The notes under the pieces were generated by a model. The model was not told where the DNA came from. It worked only from the letters and a program-made list of their open reading frames with translations, and ran no database searches. 36,112 nucleotides of DNA from Actinomycetes bacterium (GTDB lineage: Bacteria; Actinomycetota; Acidimicrobiia; Acidimicrobiales; RAAP-2): positions 1 through 36,112 of the forward strand of contig JAKBAB010000010.1 in NCBI GenBank assembly GCA_021815645.1, read 5' to 3'. This document shows, piece by piece, positions 18,261-27,007 of the stretch. Every line of letters starts with the position of its first letter. Position 1 is the first letter of the stretch. A program made the translations under genes and the position numbers.

Positions 18261-19661
18261 TCACTTCAAGAGCTCCCGTACGACGGCGCGGTCGTCGAAC
18301 GGAACTTCCACTCCGTTTAGAATTTGAACGGTTTCGTGACCCTTGCCGGCCACCACGACCACGTCACCGTCGGTGGCCAGTTCAAAAGCTCGGGTAATCG
18401 CTCGTCGGCGATCCTCTTCACGCACCACCGTGTCGAGCCCAACCAACCCCGCCAGTGTCTCGTCAATAATCGCACCAGGTTTCTCAGATCGAGGGTTGTC
18501 AGACGTAACTACCGCGACGTCCGATCCCGCGACTGCGACGCGCCCCATCTCGGGTCGCTTTGCGCGATCTCGGTCGCCCCCGGCGCCGAAAACCGTGATC
18601 ACCCGACCGCGGGGACGCAGGGCTCGTACGTCAGCTAGGAGGCGGTCGAGTCCTTCGGGGGTATGTGCGTAGTCGACGACGGCGGTCACGCCCGACCCGC
18701 GGATTACTTCAAACCGACCCGGGACGCTGTTGACCTCCGCCATCGCTGCCGCAATCCGCGCCGACTCCTCCCCGAGGGCACTCAAAATCGTCATCGCCAT
18801 AATCGAATTGTCGACGTTGAAACCACCAACCAGTGACGAGTTGACCAGGTGTCCTCGCCAAAAGTAGGTAGAACCTTCGAGCGTCGTTGAAATTTCGCTG
18901 ACATCCTCGCGCGACACTCGCGTCACCGGAACGGAAGTCGTCTCGGCCAGTCGTCGACCGAAAGAATCGTCGGTCCAAATGACGGCCCGACGAATGCGCT
19001 CGCTACAAAAGAGTGACGCCTTGGCCGCGAAATACTGCTCTTGAGTTCCGTGGTAGTCGAGGTGATCGTGGCCCAAATTCGTGAACGCACCGACACAATA
19101 GTGAAGGCCCTCAATACGTCGTTGAACCAAAGCGTGGCTCGATACTTCCATCGAAACAACACACTTCGCAATGACGGGATCGAACGAACCCACGAGCGTA
19201 GCGAGTGTCCGGTAGAGCTCGGGCGAAGCCGGAGTCGTTCGCGGGCCGGTCAAGGTCCCGATGCTGGCGCCATTCCAACCGAGGGCCCTAGCCAACTCGC
19301 TCACCATCGTCGTCACGCTCGTTTTGCCGTTGGTACCGGTAACGGCGACCAACTTCACCTTCGTTTGGGGGCTACCGACAATGACCGAAGCGGCGTGGGC
19401 CACTAACGGGACGATTTGAGTTGTGGGAACGACAACGAGCGGCACGGAGGTAGGAACTGCGCGATCGGAAACGACCGCCACCGCCCCCCGCGCGACCGCT
19501 TCGTCCACGAATTGGACTCCGTGGCTCGTTGTACCGGGCATCGCGAAGAAAAGAGTTCGGTCGCTACAGCTTCGCGAGTCAATCTCGACCCGTTCGACTT
19601 CAACGCTGCTCGTCACGACGTCTAGCGCTAGGTCATCGAGGATGTCGCCCAACTGCATCAC
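18261..19661 (-). CDS. murE: UDP-MurNAc-tripeptide ligase MurE, meso-DAP type
   Basis: 466 aa; VTGTNGKTSVTTM, GHDHLDYHGTQEQYFAAKASLF, TSDNPRSEKP (DNPR motif associated with meso-DAP specificity). Confidence 0.96.
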   Translation of the reverse strand: MMQLGDILDDLALDVVTSSVEVERVEIDSRSCSDRTLFFAMPGTTSHGVQFVDEAVARGAVAVVSDRAVPTSVPLVVVPTTQIVPLVAHAASVIVGSPQTKVKLVAVTGTNGKTSVTTMVSELARALGWNGASIGTLTGPRTTPASPELYRTLATLVGSFDPVIAKCVVSMEVSSHALVQRRIEGLHYCVGAFTNLGHDHLDYHGTQEQYFAAKASLFCSERIRRAVIWTDDSFGRRLAETTSVPVTRVSREDVSEISTTLEGSTYFWRGHLVNSSLVGGFNVDNSIMAMTILSALGEESARIAAAMAEVNSVPGRFEVIRGSGVTAVVDYAHTPEGLDRLLADVRALRPRGRVITVFGAGGDRDRAKRPEMGRVAVAGSDVAVVTSDNPRSEKPGAIIDETLAGLVGLDTVVREEDRRRAITRAFELATDGDVVVVAGKGHETVQILNGVEVPFDDRAVVRELLK

Positions 19662-21493
19662 GTCACGTCCGAAGAGATAGTGGCCGCGATGCCCTTAAGG
19701 GGCTTCTGGACGGCGCCGTTTGACGGAATACCGTAGTGGTGCAGGGCGTAGGACATGACTGCTTGAAAAACCGGCGCGGCCACGGTTCCGCCGTAGATGT
19801 TCGTTACCGGTCGTTGCACCATCACAATCATTGATAACACTGGATTATTCGCCGGCGCGAAACCCACGAATGTCGCGTCAAAACTATTGGTTAGCACCGA
19901 GCGGCCGGGGTAGGGAATGGTCGCGGTCCCGGTCTTGCCCGCCACCAGGTAACCGGGTATCACCGCGTTGACTCCGGTCCCGGCGAGGACAACTTGCTCG
20001 AGCATTTTGACCATGGTGTGGTCCACCGATGGTGACAACACTTCGTGTGTGGCACTCGCTGGTGCCGCCTTGAGTGACCCGTTAGCGTACACGTAGCCTC
20101 GAACCAACTTGGGCTCGACGAAAACTCCGCCGTTGGCGATCGTGTTGAATGCGTCCAGGACCTGAATCGCCGGCACGGCGTCGACCTGACCGATGGGCAG
20201 GGCGGCTTGGTCGCTCGCGTACCAGTTCGCCGCGTTGACCAGCAGTCCCGCGGTCTCGCCGGGAAAGTTGACCGAAGTCGTCTGCCCGAACCCAAGTCGA
20301 TAGACCTGCGACAACAGACCGGCTTCACCAACGCGGTGTCCGATTTCGTAAGTGCCAATGTTGGATGACTGAGCCAGTACTTGGGTGGCGGTGAGGTGTT
20401 CCAGTCCGTGGGTCTCGGCGTCGTGAAAGATTCGTCCGCCCACCACTATGGAGTTTGGCACCGGGAAGACGGTTGTGGGTGTAATCAAGTGACGTTGGAG
20501 CGCGGCCGAAAAGGTGACGACTTTAAAGACCGAACCCGGCTCGTAGGCTTGGGTAAAGGGCAGATTGTTGATGGTCTGATCGATGCCCGCTACACCCACG
20601 GATTTTCCCCAGGACGTAATCGGTCCCAAAATACCGGCGCGAGTTTTCGTATTCACCAGGGAAGCATCCGCCAAAATCTCCCCCGTGTGGACGTCCATGA
20701 CCAGCGCGAGACCACTTAACCCGTCGTAAAGCTTGATGTCACGGGCCAAGACCCGCTCCGTTACGTACTGCAACGATGAGTCCAGCGTGAGTTCGAGGCC
20801 GACACCGGGTGTGGCCTTCTTAAGCACGGTCGCCGGCGATGCGGGTAGATTCACTCCCGAAGAAGAAACGTACTCCTGCGTTAGCCCACTCTGTCCGGCG
20901 AGGAGCCTTTGGTACTCATACTCGAGGCCCGCCGATCCGGCACCACTAGCGTTAACGCCCCCCAAGACCGAAGTGGCGAGCGGTCCGTCCGGGTACGTTC
21001 GAATCGACGAACTCTGGACCACGACTCCGGGAAAAGTCATGGCCGCGACCTTTTTGCCGTCGGCTAGGTCGAGACCGTTATTGAGTATTACGTACCCGCT
21101 CTTTTCGGATAGTAAGCGGCGAAGCTTTGAAGTAGGGACGTGCACCAACGGTGAGAGCGCCCGCGCTTCGGTGTGGGGGTGGGTAATTTGAAAGTCATCG
21201 GCGATCACTACCGAGGTTGGTCGCGAAATGGCCAACGTCTCTCCGTGTCGGTCGTAGATTCCCCCGCGAAGTGCGGTTACCGGCAAAGTGACCTTAACCT
21301 GCGCCACGGAAAGCCGGGCGTAGTGAGCGTGGTCGACAACTTGTAGGTAGAACAGGCGAACCCCTAGGGCCGCGAGAGCGAGCGCGAAAACGGCCCGCAA
21401 CATCAACAACCTTCGATTGCCGAGTGAACCACTTCGCGGCTCGCGTCGCGGAGATGCTGCGCGGGCGTGGGTCGAGGTGTAGTGCGCGCTCAC
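19658..21493 (-). CDS. ftsI: Penicillin-binding protein, FtsI/PBP3 class B transpeptidase
   Basis: 611 aa; SVFK (SxxK), SSN (SxN), KTGTA motifs; single N-terminal TM. Confidence 0.95.
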   Translation of the reverse strand: MSAHYTSTHARAASPRREPRSGSLGNRRLLMLRAVFALALAALGVRLFYLQVVDHAHYARLSVAQVKVTLPVTALRGGIYDRHGETLAISRPTSVVIADDFQITHPHTEARALSPLVHVPTSKLRRLLSEKSGYVILNNGLDLADGKKVAAMTFPGVVVQSSSIRTYPDGPLATSVLGGVNASGAGSAGLEYEYQRLLAGQSGLTQEYVSSSGVNLPASPATVLKKATPGVGLELTLDSSLQYVTERVLARDIKLYDGLSGLALVMDVHTGEILADASLVNTKTRAGILGPITSWGKSVGVAGIDQTINNLPFTQAYEPGSVFKVVTFSAALQRHLITPTTVFPVPNSIVVGGRIFHDAETHGLEHLTATQVLAQSSNIGTYEIGHRVGEAGLLSQVYRLGFGQTTSVNFPGETAGLLVNAANWYASDQAALPIGQVDAVPAIQVLDAFNTIANGGVFVEPKLVRGYVYANGSLKAAPASATHEVLSPSVDHTMVKMLEQVVLAGTGVNAVIPGYLVAGKTGTATIPYPGRSVLTNSFDATFVGFAPANNPVLSMIVMVQRPVTNIYGGTVAAPVFQAVMSYALHHYGIPSNGAVQKPLKGIAATISSDVT

Positions 21494-21942
21494 CGCAAGG
21501 TCCGTGACGTCGCCGTTGCGGAACCGGAAAACTTCGGAAGCGGCAAGGGGACGTCAAGACCCGTCGAGGGTATCTGCGTGACCGACGTGGGACTTACGAG
21601 GTGCAGGGCCCCCGCTTTCGTCGCGATCAAGCTGGGCGCCGACAGGTTGGTCAAGGAACCAACGTGAACGGCGTAGTTGGACTGAAGTTGGAGCAGTTGA
21701 CTGTCCAGCGAGTGAATCTCTACTTGCCTATTCGCTTCCAACATGGTGCCGAACAGGGCCAGGGAGAGCGACGCCACCACAATGATCACTGACTTACGAA
21801 CCGCCGACGCCGCTCGCCAACCGTTCGCGACGACCGCCCGTCGTGGCGCGGTGGCCCGATGGCGCGCGCCTCGGCGCGACCTCGTCGGTGGCTCGAGGGC
21901 CCGTCCCCGCTCTACGCGTCGGGGCAGGCTGATCACGCTCAC
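21490..21942 (-). CDS. ftsL: FtsL-like bitopic division protein
   Basis: 150 aa; basic N-terminus, one TM (SVIIVVASLSLALFGTML), short coiled segment; position between rsmH and ftsI. Confidence 0.75.
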   Translation of the reverse strand: MSVISLPRRVERGRALEPPTRSRRGARHRATAPRRAVVANGWRAASAVRKSVIIVVASLSLALFGTMLEANRQVEIHSLDSQLLQLQSNYAVHVGSLTNLSAPSLIATKAGALHLVSPTSVTQIPSTGLDVPLPLPKFSGSATATSRTLR

Positions 21943-22997
21943 GGCCGCAACTTCCGCGCCGCGCGCAGGCGCGCGGAACGCGCCCGGGGATTAACCTCGA
22001 TTTCGCGAGAACTCGCTAACCGAGCACTCGATTTTAGGACCTTCACGCGGGCCGTCGCGCCGCAGACGCAGCCCAATTCGCGGGGACAGTGACAGCCCCC
22101 GCTCTGCTGTTCGGCGAAAAACGACTTTACGAGCCGATCTTCCCCGGAGTGGTACGACACGACGACGACTAACCCCCCCACCGCCAGTTCGTCTAGGGCC
22201 GCCGCGAGTCCTCGCGCCAACTGCCCCAACTCGTCGTTGACCGCAACGCGCAAGGCCTGAAACGTTCGAGCGGCCACGTGCCCGTGGCGACGCGCCGATT
22301 TAGGGACAGCTCGGTCCACTGCGGCCGAGAGTTCGAACGTCGTCTGCGGTCGGCTCTCAATGACCGAGCGGGCGATTGAGCCCGCGAAACGCGCTTCGCC
22401 GTTTTCGCGCAATAGTGAGGTGAGTTCTGCTACGTCAATTCGAGCAATGAACTGCTCGGCCGTTTCCCCAGCGCGGGTGTCCATACGCATATCGAGTGGC
22501 GCGTCCGTTCGGTACGAGAAGCCCCGTGACGAGGTGTCGAGTTGGTGCGACGAAACCCCGAGATCCATCAAAACCCCTACGACGGGCTCACCGCGTACAA
22601 ACGACCGGTGATCGACCACCACGGCGGATAGGTCGTCGAAAGTGGCGTCGACCACGCGACTCCTCATTGGGAACTCGGCGAGCCGTTCTCGCGCCGCGCG
22701 CCTTGCGGCGGGATCTCGATCAACGCCCAGAACCCGCAGGTGATCCGTTTCCGACAAAAGAGCGGCGCTGTGTCCACCCCCGCCGACGGTCGCGTCAATA
22801 ACGAGGCCCGGCGCCAACCCCGCGAATAACTCGACAATCTCCCGTGTCAGTACGGGTTCGTGGTATGGGTCGAGGGCCATCCGCAGCCTTTCAATCGCGG
22901 CAGCGGGCGAGAGGGCGGAGGAGGATTCCCGCTCGACTGCCGCGATTGCCAGGCTGCGCGTGGTCCGCGACCGGTACTGCCACTGAACTCCCGTCAC
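21939..22997 (-). CDS. rsmH: 16S rRNA m4C1402 methyltransferase (RsmH/MraW)
   Basis: YHEPVLTREIVELFAG, VIDATVGGGGHSAALL, DLGVSSHQLDTSSRGFSYRTDAPLDMRMD. Start at GTG 22997 (overlaps the mraZ stop) or internal ATG 22880. Confidence 0.97.
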   Translation of the reverse strand: MTGVQWQYRSRTTRSLAIAAVERESSSALSPAAAIERLRMALDPYHEPVLTREIVELFAGLAPGLVIDATVGGGGHSAALLSETDHLRVLGVDRDPAARRAARERLAEFPMRSRVVDATFDDLSAVVVDHRSFVRGEPVVGVLMDLGVSSHQLDTSSRGFSYRTDAPLDMRMDTRAGETAEQFIARIDVAELTSLLRENGEARFAGSIARSVIESRPQTTFELSAAVDRAVPKSARRHGHVAARTFQALRVAVNDELGQLARGLAAALDELAVGGLVVVVSYHSGEDRLVKSFFAEQQSGGCHCPRELGCVCGATARVKVLKSSARLASSREIEVNPRARSARLRAARKLRP

Positions 22998-23416
22998 TAG
23001 TCACTTCCCTGCTTAAAAATCTCTTCGGCGGCGTTGACCTTCTCCGCGTAAGCGGAGGGGTTCCACATTTCCACGTGATCAATGGCTCCCACGACCAGTA
23101 CGTCGCCAGATAGTTGTCCGTATTCGCGAATAGCCGTGGGCAGGGCGAATCTTCCCTGTTTGTCAAATTCAACGTCGGAGGAGTTGGCCGACCAATAACG
23201 AACCTGCTGGCGTTCGCTCGAACCGCCCAGACGAATTTGCTGGAGTCGCTCCTCCATTTGGCGGGAGAACTCGCCCGGCGTCCAGAGCGCGACGCACCCT
23301 TCGGTATTAGGGCTCAGATGTCCGCCCCGTTCGAAGGCGGGTCGAAACTTTGACGGAAGAATGAGTCGACCCTTGACGTCCAGCGAGTGCTGAAACTGGC
23401 CGACGAACCCGAGCAT
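22997..23416 (-). CDS. mraZ: MraZ transcriptional regulator
   Basis: MLGFVGQFQHSLDVKGRLILPSKFRPAF...; ATG 23416-23414 preceded by GGGAGGA. The ORF track start at 23440 looks too long (see findings). Confidence 0.95.
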   Translation of the reverse strand: MLGFVGQFQHSLDVKGRLILPSKFRPAFERGGHLSPNTEGCVALWTPGEFSRQMEERLQQIRLGGSSERQQVRYWSANSSDVEFDKQGRFALPTAIREYGQLSGDVLVVGAIDHVEMWNPSAYAEKVNAAEEIFKQGSD

Positions 23417-23430
23417 TCTGTCCTCCCGCG

Positions 23431-23490
23431 GTGTCACCATTTGACCCCACTTCGTGACACATTACACCACAAGTCACCACCAACCGCCAC
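23431..23490 (-). promoter_or_regulatory. Tandem 10-bp GTGG-type direct repeats (candidate MraZ operator)
   Basis: Minus strand: GTGGCGGTTG GTGGTGACTT GTGGTGTAAT GTGTCACGAA GTGGGGTCAA ATGGTGACAC; candidate -10 TAATGT lies inside. Confidence 0.85.
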
Positions 23491-23612
23491 TAACTCCTCC
23501 CAACCCCTCTTCCGGCGTCCGGGGGCTCCGCAGAAGCGCTACGCGAGATCCGAGGGGTTGGCGAAATGCCAGTGGTTAGCGAGAACCGGGCTCAGTGGAA
23601 GTGGCCGAAAAA

Positions 23613-24275
23613 CTAGATTTCTGGGGTATTTGGCCCCGCTGGCCATGGTCCACTCAAATCGGTCACGTGCCCGAGCAGTTCCTCGCCGTCGCCTAGGCCG
23701 AGTCCGGCCAAGGTGGCCACGTCAAAGTGGACGGGTTCGCCGGAGGGGTCGAGACGCAGGATTTTCGTAATGTCTAGGCCGTCCCGAGCTAGTAACACCG
23801 TTGAGAGAAAAACGCCCTCGCGCACTCGCCACTGCGTGATCCCGACCGCTTTCACTCCCCCGACGAAGACTTCGCCAGGCCCCCGTCCGGCGAAGCAGGC
23901 GTCAAACGACGCGCCACCACTTTCGAAGGGCCCGCGGTACAACTCGACGGGTAGTGAGGTAACTCGAGTTAGGGCCGTCGCCCACCACTGGCCCACCCGT
24001 AGCGACGAGACGCGCACGTCACTTGACCACCGAGGGTCGCCACTGGGTAACCACCAATCGACCCACAGGTCACCCGGCCTGAGCAGGACCGCCCCCCCGC
24101 CACCTCGACGGCGCCGAAGATCGAAGACGGTACCCGGGGCGGAACTGACGACCTCTCGGGACTGGTGGCCACCGAGGACCAAGGTGGCCCTTCGAATCCG
24201 CGGGACGAAGATCGCGGCGGCGCTCCTACGACGAAGTCGGTCGTAGTCGTATAGCTCGCCAACCTCGTCGATCAC
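23613..24275 (-). CDS. Lipoate-protein ligase/octanoyltransferase-like (BPL_LplA_LipB fold) protein
   Basis: RRRRGGGGAVLLRPGDLWVDWWLP; CFAGRGPGEVFVGGVKAVGITQWRVREGVFLSTVLL. GTG 24275 overlaps the upstream stop as GTGA. Confidence 0.78.
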   Translation of the reverse strand: MIDEVGELYDYDRLRRRSAAAIFVPRIRRATLVLGGHQSREVVSSAPGTVFDLRRRRGGGGAVLLRPGDLWVDWWLPSGDPRWSSDVRVSSLRVGQWWATALTRVTSLPVELYRGPFESGGASFDACFAGRGPGEVFVGGVKAVGITQWRVREGVFLSTVLLARDGLDITKILRLDPSGEPVHFDVATLAGLGLGDGEELLGHVTDLSGPWPAGPNTPEI

Positions 24276-24778
24276 GAGGCCCGGGGAAGGAAGGGGGCCC
24301 AGAGGGGATCCGGATCGGGCACGTGGCGCCAACGCCACCAGGGGCCCTCGGGTTCGCGCGGTTCAAAGTGCATCCGCCAGCCGATCTCTTCGAGCAGTCG
24401 ATCCCCCTTTTGCATGTTGTGAGGACGACAGGCGGCCACGACGTTAGTCCACTCGTGACGCCCCCCGCGCGAACGAGGTACTACGTGATCAACCGTATCG
24501 GCGTGCGCCAAGCAGTACGCGCACCGGTACCCATCACGTAACAGCAGGGTTCGCCGAGTGAGGGGCGGTGTCCGCAACCGGGTGGGTAGCTTAACCATCT
24601 CGTGCAGTCGCACGATTGACGGTATCGCCACGACCACGTTCGCGGAACGACACAGGGCGCCCCCCGCGGGCGTGGCGATGGCCTCCGCCCTTCCGGCAAT
24701 CATCAAAACGACCGCCCGGCGCTCTGAGACCAATTGCAAGGGTTCGAACGTGGCGTTTAAAAGTAAGACGCGAGTCAT
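24272..24778 (-). CDS. HNH endonuclease domain protein
   Basis: 168 aa; CAYCLAHADTVDHVVPRSRGGRHEWTNVVAACRPHNMQKGDRLLEE. Confidence 0.93.
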   Translation of the reverse strand: MTRVLLLNATFEPLQLVSERRAVVLMIAGRAEAIATPAGGALCRSANVVVAIPSIVRLHEMVKLPTRLRTPPLTRRTLLLRDGYRCAYCLAHADTVDHVVPRSRGGRHEWTNVVAACRPHNMQKGDRLLEEIGWRMHFEPREPEGPWWRWRHVPDPDPLWAPFLPRAS

Positions 24779-24785
24779 TGCTTAA

Positions 24786-25040
24786 CTACCGTCCGCCCCG
24801 CTGACGGCGGGCCCACTGCGCCGCGGCCACAATATCGTCACCGCGCAGTTCTGGCGAATCAATACCCTGGGCCGTCACCAACCGGAACTCCCAGTAGCGA
24901 CGACCCGGAAGCGGCAAGAAGGGGCTTCGACGCCACCAGCCACGGGCGCGAAGTTGCCAGAGAGCGACCCCAACCACGACCAGGCGCCCGGGGCGCGCCG
25001 CGAAATACTTGACGAGGTTTCGTAGTTCGACGCCCGTCAC
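24786..25040 (-). CDS. Small conserved-looking protein of unknown function (about 84 aa)
   Basis: ORF in the operon; GTG at 25040 overlaps the ROK stop as GTGA; sequence LVKYFAARPGRLVVVGVALWQLRARGWWRRSPFLPLPGRRYWEFRLVTAQG. Confidence 0.7.
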   Translation of the reverse strand: MTGVELRNLVKYFAARPGRLVVVGVALWQLRARGWWRRSPFLPLPGRRYWEFRLVTAQGIDSPELRGDDIVAAAQWARRQRGGR

Positions 25041-25912
25041 GGCTGAGCTCGCCACCCCACGAGCGCAGCGCCGAGCAGCGGACCGTCACGGCCCAGGCCC
25101 GACGGTACGACGGTGACGTCGTGAGAGTAAAACATCATCGCCGATTTTCGAGCGGACTTCGTCGCGGTAGCGAAAAACTCTTCGCCGTAGCCCAGGGCCA
25201 CCGAACCCGCGACGTAGCAACGACGAAAGTCGAGAACCGAACTCAACGTACCGATCGCCCGACCAACCAATTCCGCGGTTCGAAATCTGGTCTGTTGGTC
25301 GGCCTCACTCGGGGGACGTCCCGTACGTGCCTCGATGGCCCAACCGGACGCTTCGGCCTCCAAGCAACCACGGGCTCCGCACGAACAAAGGGCTCCGCCG
25401 TCAACGACGTTTAGGTGCCCCACGTGACCGGCGTTGCCCGTGTCACCATCGAGCAGGCGCCCGTTTAGAACGATGCCACCTCCCACGCCCGTGGACACGA
25501 CCATGGAGAGATACGACGAGTCGTGCCTAGCCGCACCGAAAGCACCCTCGGCGAGCGCCAACGCGCGAGCATCCCCCTCAACGAAAACTTCGAGACCGAG
25601 TCCATCGCACAGAAGACGGCGCAAGGGGAATTCGCGCCAACTCGAGATGTTAAGCGGTGACACTAACTCACCGCCGTAAGTCATGGGGCCGGCGCAACCC
25701 ACGCCCACACAGCGCACCGACTGCGCCATTGCCCGAGCCCGGACCTCAGCGAGAATCGCGTCAAGAAGTTGCTCTCCCCCACCAGTTACCGGGACGCGAC
25801 AACGCTCGCCGATGCGACCACCGGGCGATACGACCGCGACGTCAACCTTGGTAGCGCCGACGTCGAGAGCGAGACACGGGAACGCGCCAATCGCGCTCCC
25901 GGAGCCGGTCAT
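25037..25912 (-). CDS. ROK family sugar kinase (glucokinase-like)
   Basis: 291 aa; LALDVGATKVDVAVV, STGVGGGIVLNGRLLDG, GHLNVVDGGALCSCGARGCLEAEASG zinc/ROK signature. Confidence 0.93.
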   Translation of the reverse strand: MTGSGSAIGAFPCLALDVGATKVDVAVVSPGGRIGERCRVPVTGGGEQLLDAILAEVRARAMAQSVRCVGVGCAGPMTYGGELVSPLNISSWREFPLRRLLCDGLGLEVFVEGDARALALAEGAFGAARHDSSYLSMVVSTGVGGGIVLNGRLLDGDTGNAGHVGHLNVVDGGALCSCGARGCLEAEASGWAIEARTGRPPSEADQQTRFRTAELVGRAIGTLSSVLDFRRCYVAGSVALGYGEEFFATATKSARKSAMMFYSHDVTVVPSGLGRDGPLLGAALVGWRAQP

Positions 25913-26298
25913 TCGCTTTTATGGCGATGACGCGACAACCAGTCGCGAAGCGAACTCGTACGAGGACCGTAGTTCGCGTTGGCGTCGTCACCTTGACCGG
26001 GACGTGTGATGTCCCGCCAAGATGCTCGACCGAGGAGACGGGCGTTTCGCTCGACGACGATGGCCGATACAAACATCAGCGCTACCCCCCCGAGGCCCAA
26101 GAGGACCGAGTGAGAAAAGAAGAGCACCAATATTACGAGGCCGACCAGAAAGCCGACCACGCCCCAGCGGACGCGACGTCCGCTGTGGGAGTAAATATTA
26201 GTTTCTCGAACATTCTTCGCGAAGCGCGGATCCTGCTTCGAGAGAGACTCCTCCAATTCGGCCAGGATTCGCTGTTCGTGCTCTGACAGCGGCACCAC
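25909..26298 (-). CDS. DUF3040 domain membrane protein
   Basis: 129 aa; MVPLSEHEQRILAELEESLSKQDPRFAKNVR plus hydrophobic segments; SD GGAAGGAG. Confidence 0.88.
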   Translation of the reverse strand: MVPLSEHEQRILAELEESLSKQDPRFAKNVRETNIYSHSGRRVRWGVVGFLVGLVILVLFFSHSVLLGLGGVALMFVSAIVVERNARLLGRASWRDITRPGQGDDANANYGPRTSSLRDWLSRHRHKSE

Positions 26299-26406
26299 GA
26301 CTCCTTCCGTCTTCTCCTAACCGTACTTTATCTTTGGGGGGCGACAACCCGCACGTCGCTCTGCCCAGTTTCACCGACTAGAACTGAGGAAAACCCAAGG
26401 AGAACT

Positions 26407-26934
26407 ATGGCGCCGCGCGCCGTTACCGTAGCCACGGTTTGCACCGGTAACATCTGTCGCTCACCCATGGCGGAGGTTCTCCTACGCCACTACGTCTCAG
26501 CCGATCCGCGCCTCAAGGGGCGAGTAGAAGTCGCCAGCGCCGGAACGGCGCGCTGGCACGTGGGTCGGCCGATGGACCCACGGGCCCGCGGCGCCCTAGA
26601 CCGCGCGGGCCTCGTTGGCTCGGGCACGGTTGGCGCTTACGCCGATCGGAGTTTCATTGCTCGCCACGACCTCATTTTGGTGATGACGCGCGAGCACCGA
26701 AGGGAGATCTACGAGCGTTCGGGGAGCGCCGCGGTGGACGTACGGCTATGGCGAAATTTGGTTGAACCGGGTTGTGAACTCGACTTAGCGGACCCGTACT
26801 ACGGCGACGACAGCGACTTCGACGACTGCCTCGACGTACTCGCCCAAGGCGCGCCGGCGCTCCTCGAGGACTTAATCGAGCGCGTTCTCTTCGTGAGGCG
26901 GGGCGGTAAAAGTTTGCCAACTCAGACGCCGTAG
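26407..26934 (+). CDS. Low-molecular-weight protein-tyrosine phosphatase family protein
   Basis: 175 aa; VCTGNICRSPMAEVLLR P-loop, distal DPYYGDDSDFDDCLD; SD AAGGAG. Confidence 0.94.
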   Translation: MAPRAVTVATVCTGNICRSPMAEVLLRHYVSADPRLKGRVEVASAGTARWHVGRPMDPRARGALDRAGLVGSGTVGAYADRSFIARHDLILVMTREHRREIYERSGSAAVDVRLWRNLVEPGCELDLADPYYGDDSDFDDCLDVLAQGAPALLEDLIERVLFVRRGGKSLPTQTP

Positions 26935-26995
26935 CTCCGCGGCCGACTGCTCACATCGCCAGCCCCGTCCCTTTTCCGCCCACCGGGATGCTCGT

Positions 26996-27001
26996 TAGGC
27001 T
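26996..27001 (+). promoter_or_regulatory. Candidate -10 TAGGCT for leaderless nhaA mRNA
   Basis: TAGGCT-TTCGAC-GTG (27008); no SD. Confidence 0.5.
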
Positions 27002-27007
27002 TTCGAC

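Noticed and set aside
26341-26359. GCGAC-N9-GTCGC inverted repeat in the DUF3040/phosphatase intergenic region
   Set aside because: 5-bp arms are expected by chance in high-GC DNA; not reported as a feature.
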